Below, one piece after another: positions 63,971 to 64,000 of a DNA stretch of 64,000 bases (the stretch's first letter is position 1; each line of letters starts with the position of its first letter). Made by a program: the position numbers and the translations under genes. The notes below the pieces were generated by a model. That model saw only the letters and a list, made by a program, of their open reading frames with translations. It searched no databases and was not told the origin of the DNA. Origin of the DNA: DTPS01 sp049591295 (GTDB lineage: Bacteria; Acidobacteriota; UBA4820; DSQY01); the NCBI GenBank assembly GCA_049591295.1, contig JBAWEQ010000130.1, forward strand, positions 32,306 through 96,305, given 5' to 3'.

Positions 63971-64000
63971 GGGCTCACCTCGCTCCACGGCTTTTTACCC

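Overview
The window reads as one contiguous stretch of a GC-rich bacterial chromosome. Nearly every base lies in closely packed genes, many of them with overlapping start and stop codons and GTG, TTG or even CTG starts. A WaaP/Kdo-kinase-like gene, an NtrC-type sigma-54 activator and SppA point to a Gram-negative (diderm) envelope. The S53 (pro-kumamolisin) peptidase, two bactofilins, a PrkA kinase and a UbiA/UbiX pair would fit an Acidobacteriota-like or other deep-branching diderm lineage. That placement is an inference by eye; there is no 16S gene here to test it.

Layout. 1-4927: mnmE (partial)-mnmG-rsmG-parA-parB-bactofilin, the classical tRNA-modification and chromosome-partition block, with a perfect parS palindrome inside the end of rsmG. 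4985-6250: aminopeptidase P. 6265-12077 (minus): yggS-divIVA-hutI-glmU-glmS, combining PLP homeostasis, a DivIVA-type protein, an isolated imidazolonepropionase and the UDP-GlcNAc/glucosamine-6-P supply genes. 12388-23304: an unrecognised protein coupled to a lytic transglycosylase, PrkA, a GT4 glycosyltransferase, a second bactofilin coupled to an HTH/pseudo-receiver regulator, a coiled-coil protein with an NtrC-type regulator, SppA and a second lytic transglycosylase. 23394-31934: NifU-like scaffold, AMMECR1 protein, a PKD-repeat secreted protein and a very large modular secreted S53 peptidase closed by a strong terminator. 32055-32699: tRNA-Ser(CGA) and tadA.

32815-52430 is a complete fused str-S10-spc-alpha cluster: rpsL, rpsG, fusA, tuf, rpsJ, rplCDWB, rpsS, rplV, rpsC, rplP, rpmC, rpsQ, rplNXE, rpsN, rpsH, rplF, rplR, rpsE, rpmD, rplO, secY, adk, map, infA, rpmJ, rpsM, rpsK, rpsD, rpoA, rplQ. 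It is headed by a near-consensus promoter. Its EF-Tu has a strongly altered switch I. rarA, a TPR lipoprotein and an MtaB-like methylthiotransferase follow as an overlapping trio.

56093-63970 is more mixed: a Kdo-kinase-like protein, a CoA-disulfide-reductase-like flavoprotein, about 1 kb of hairpins and MITE-like inverted repeats, and then a less GC-rich island. The island encodes a secreted protein with a symmetric four-cysteine hydrophobic tail and a small polytopic membrane protein. After it come an unknown protein, a 22-bp degenerate tandem array and ubiX-ubiA (minus). The best candidates for something undescribed are the secreted Cys-tail/membrane pair, the EF-Tu switch I variant, the bactofilin-pseudo-receiver pair, the 22-bp array and the heptanucleotide repeats, one of which sits inside the S10 operon.
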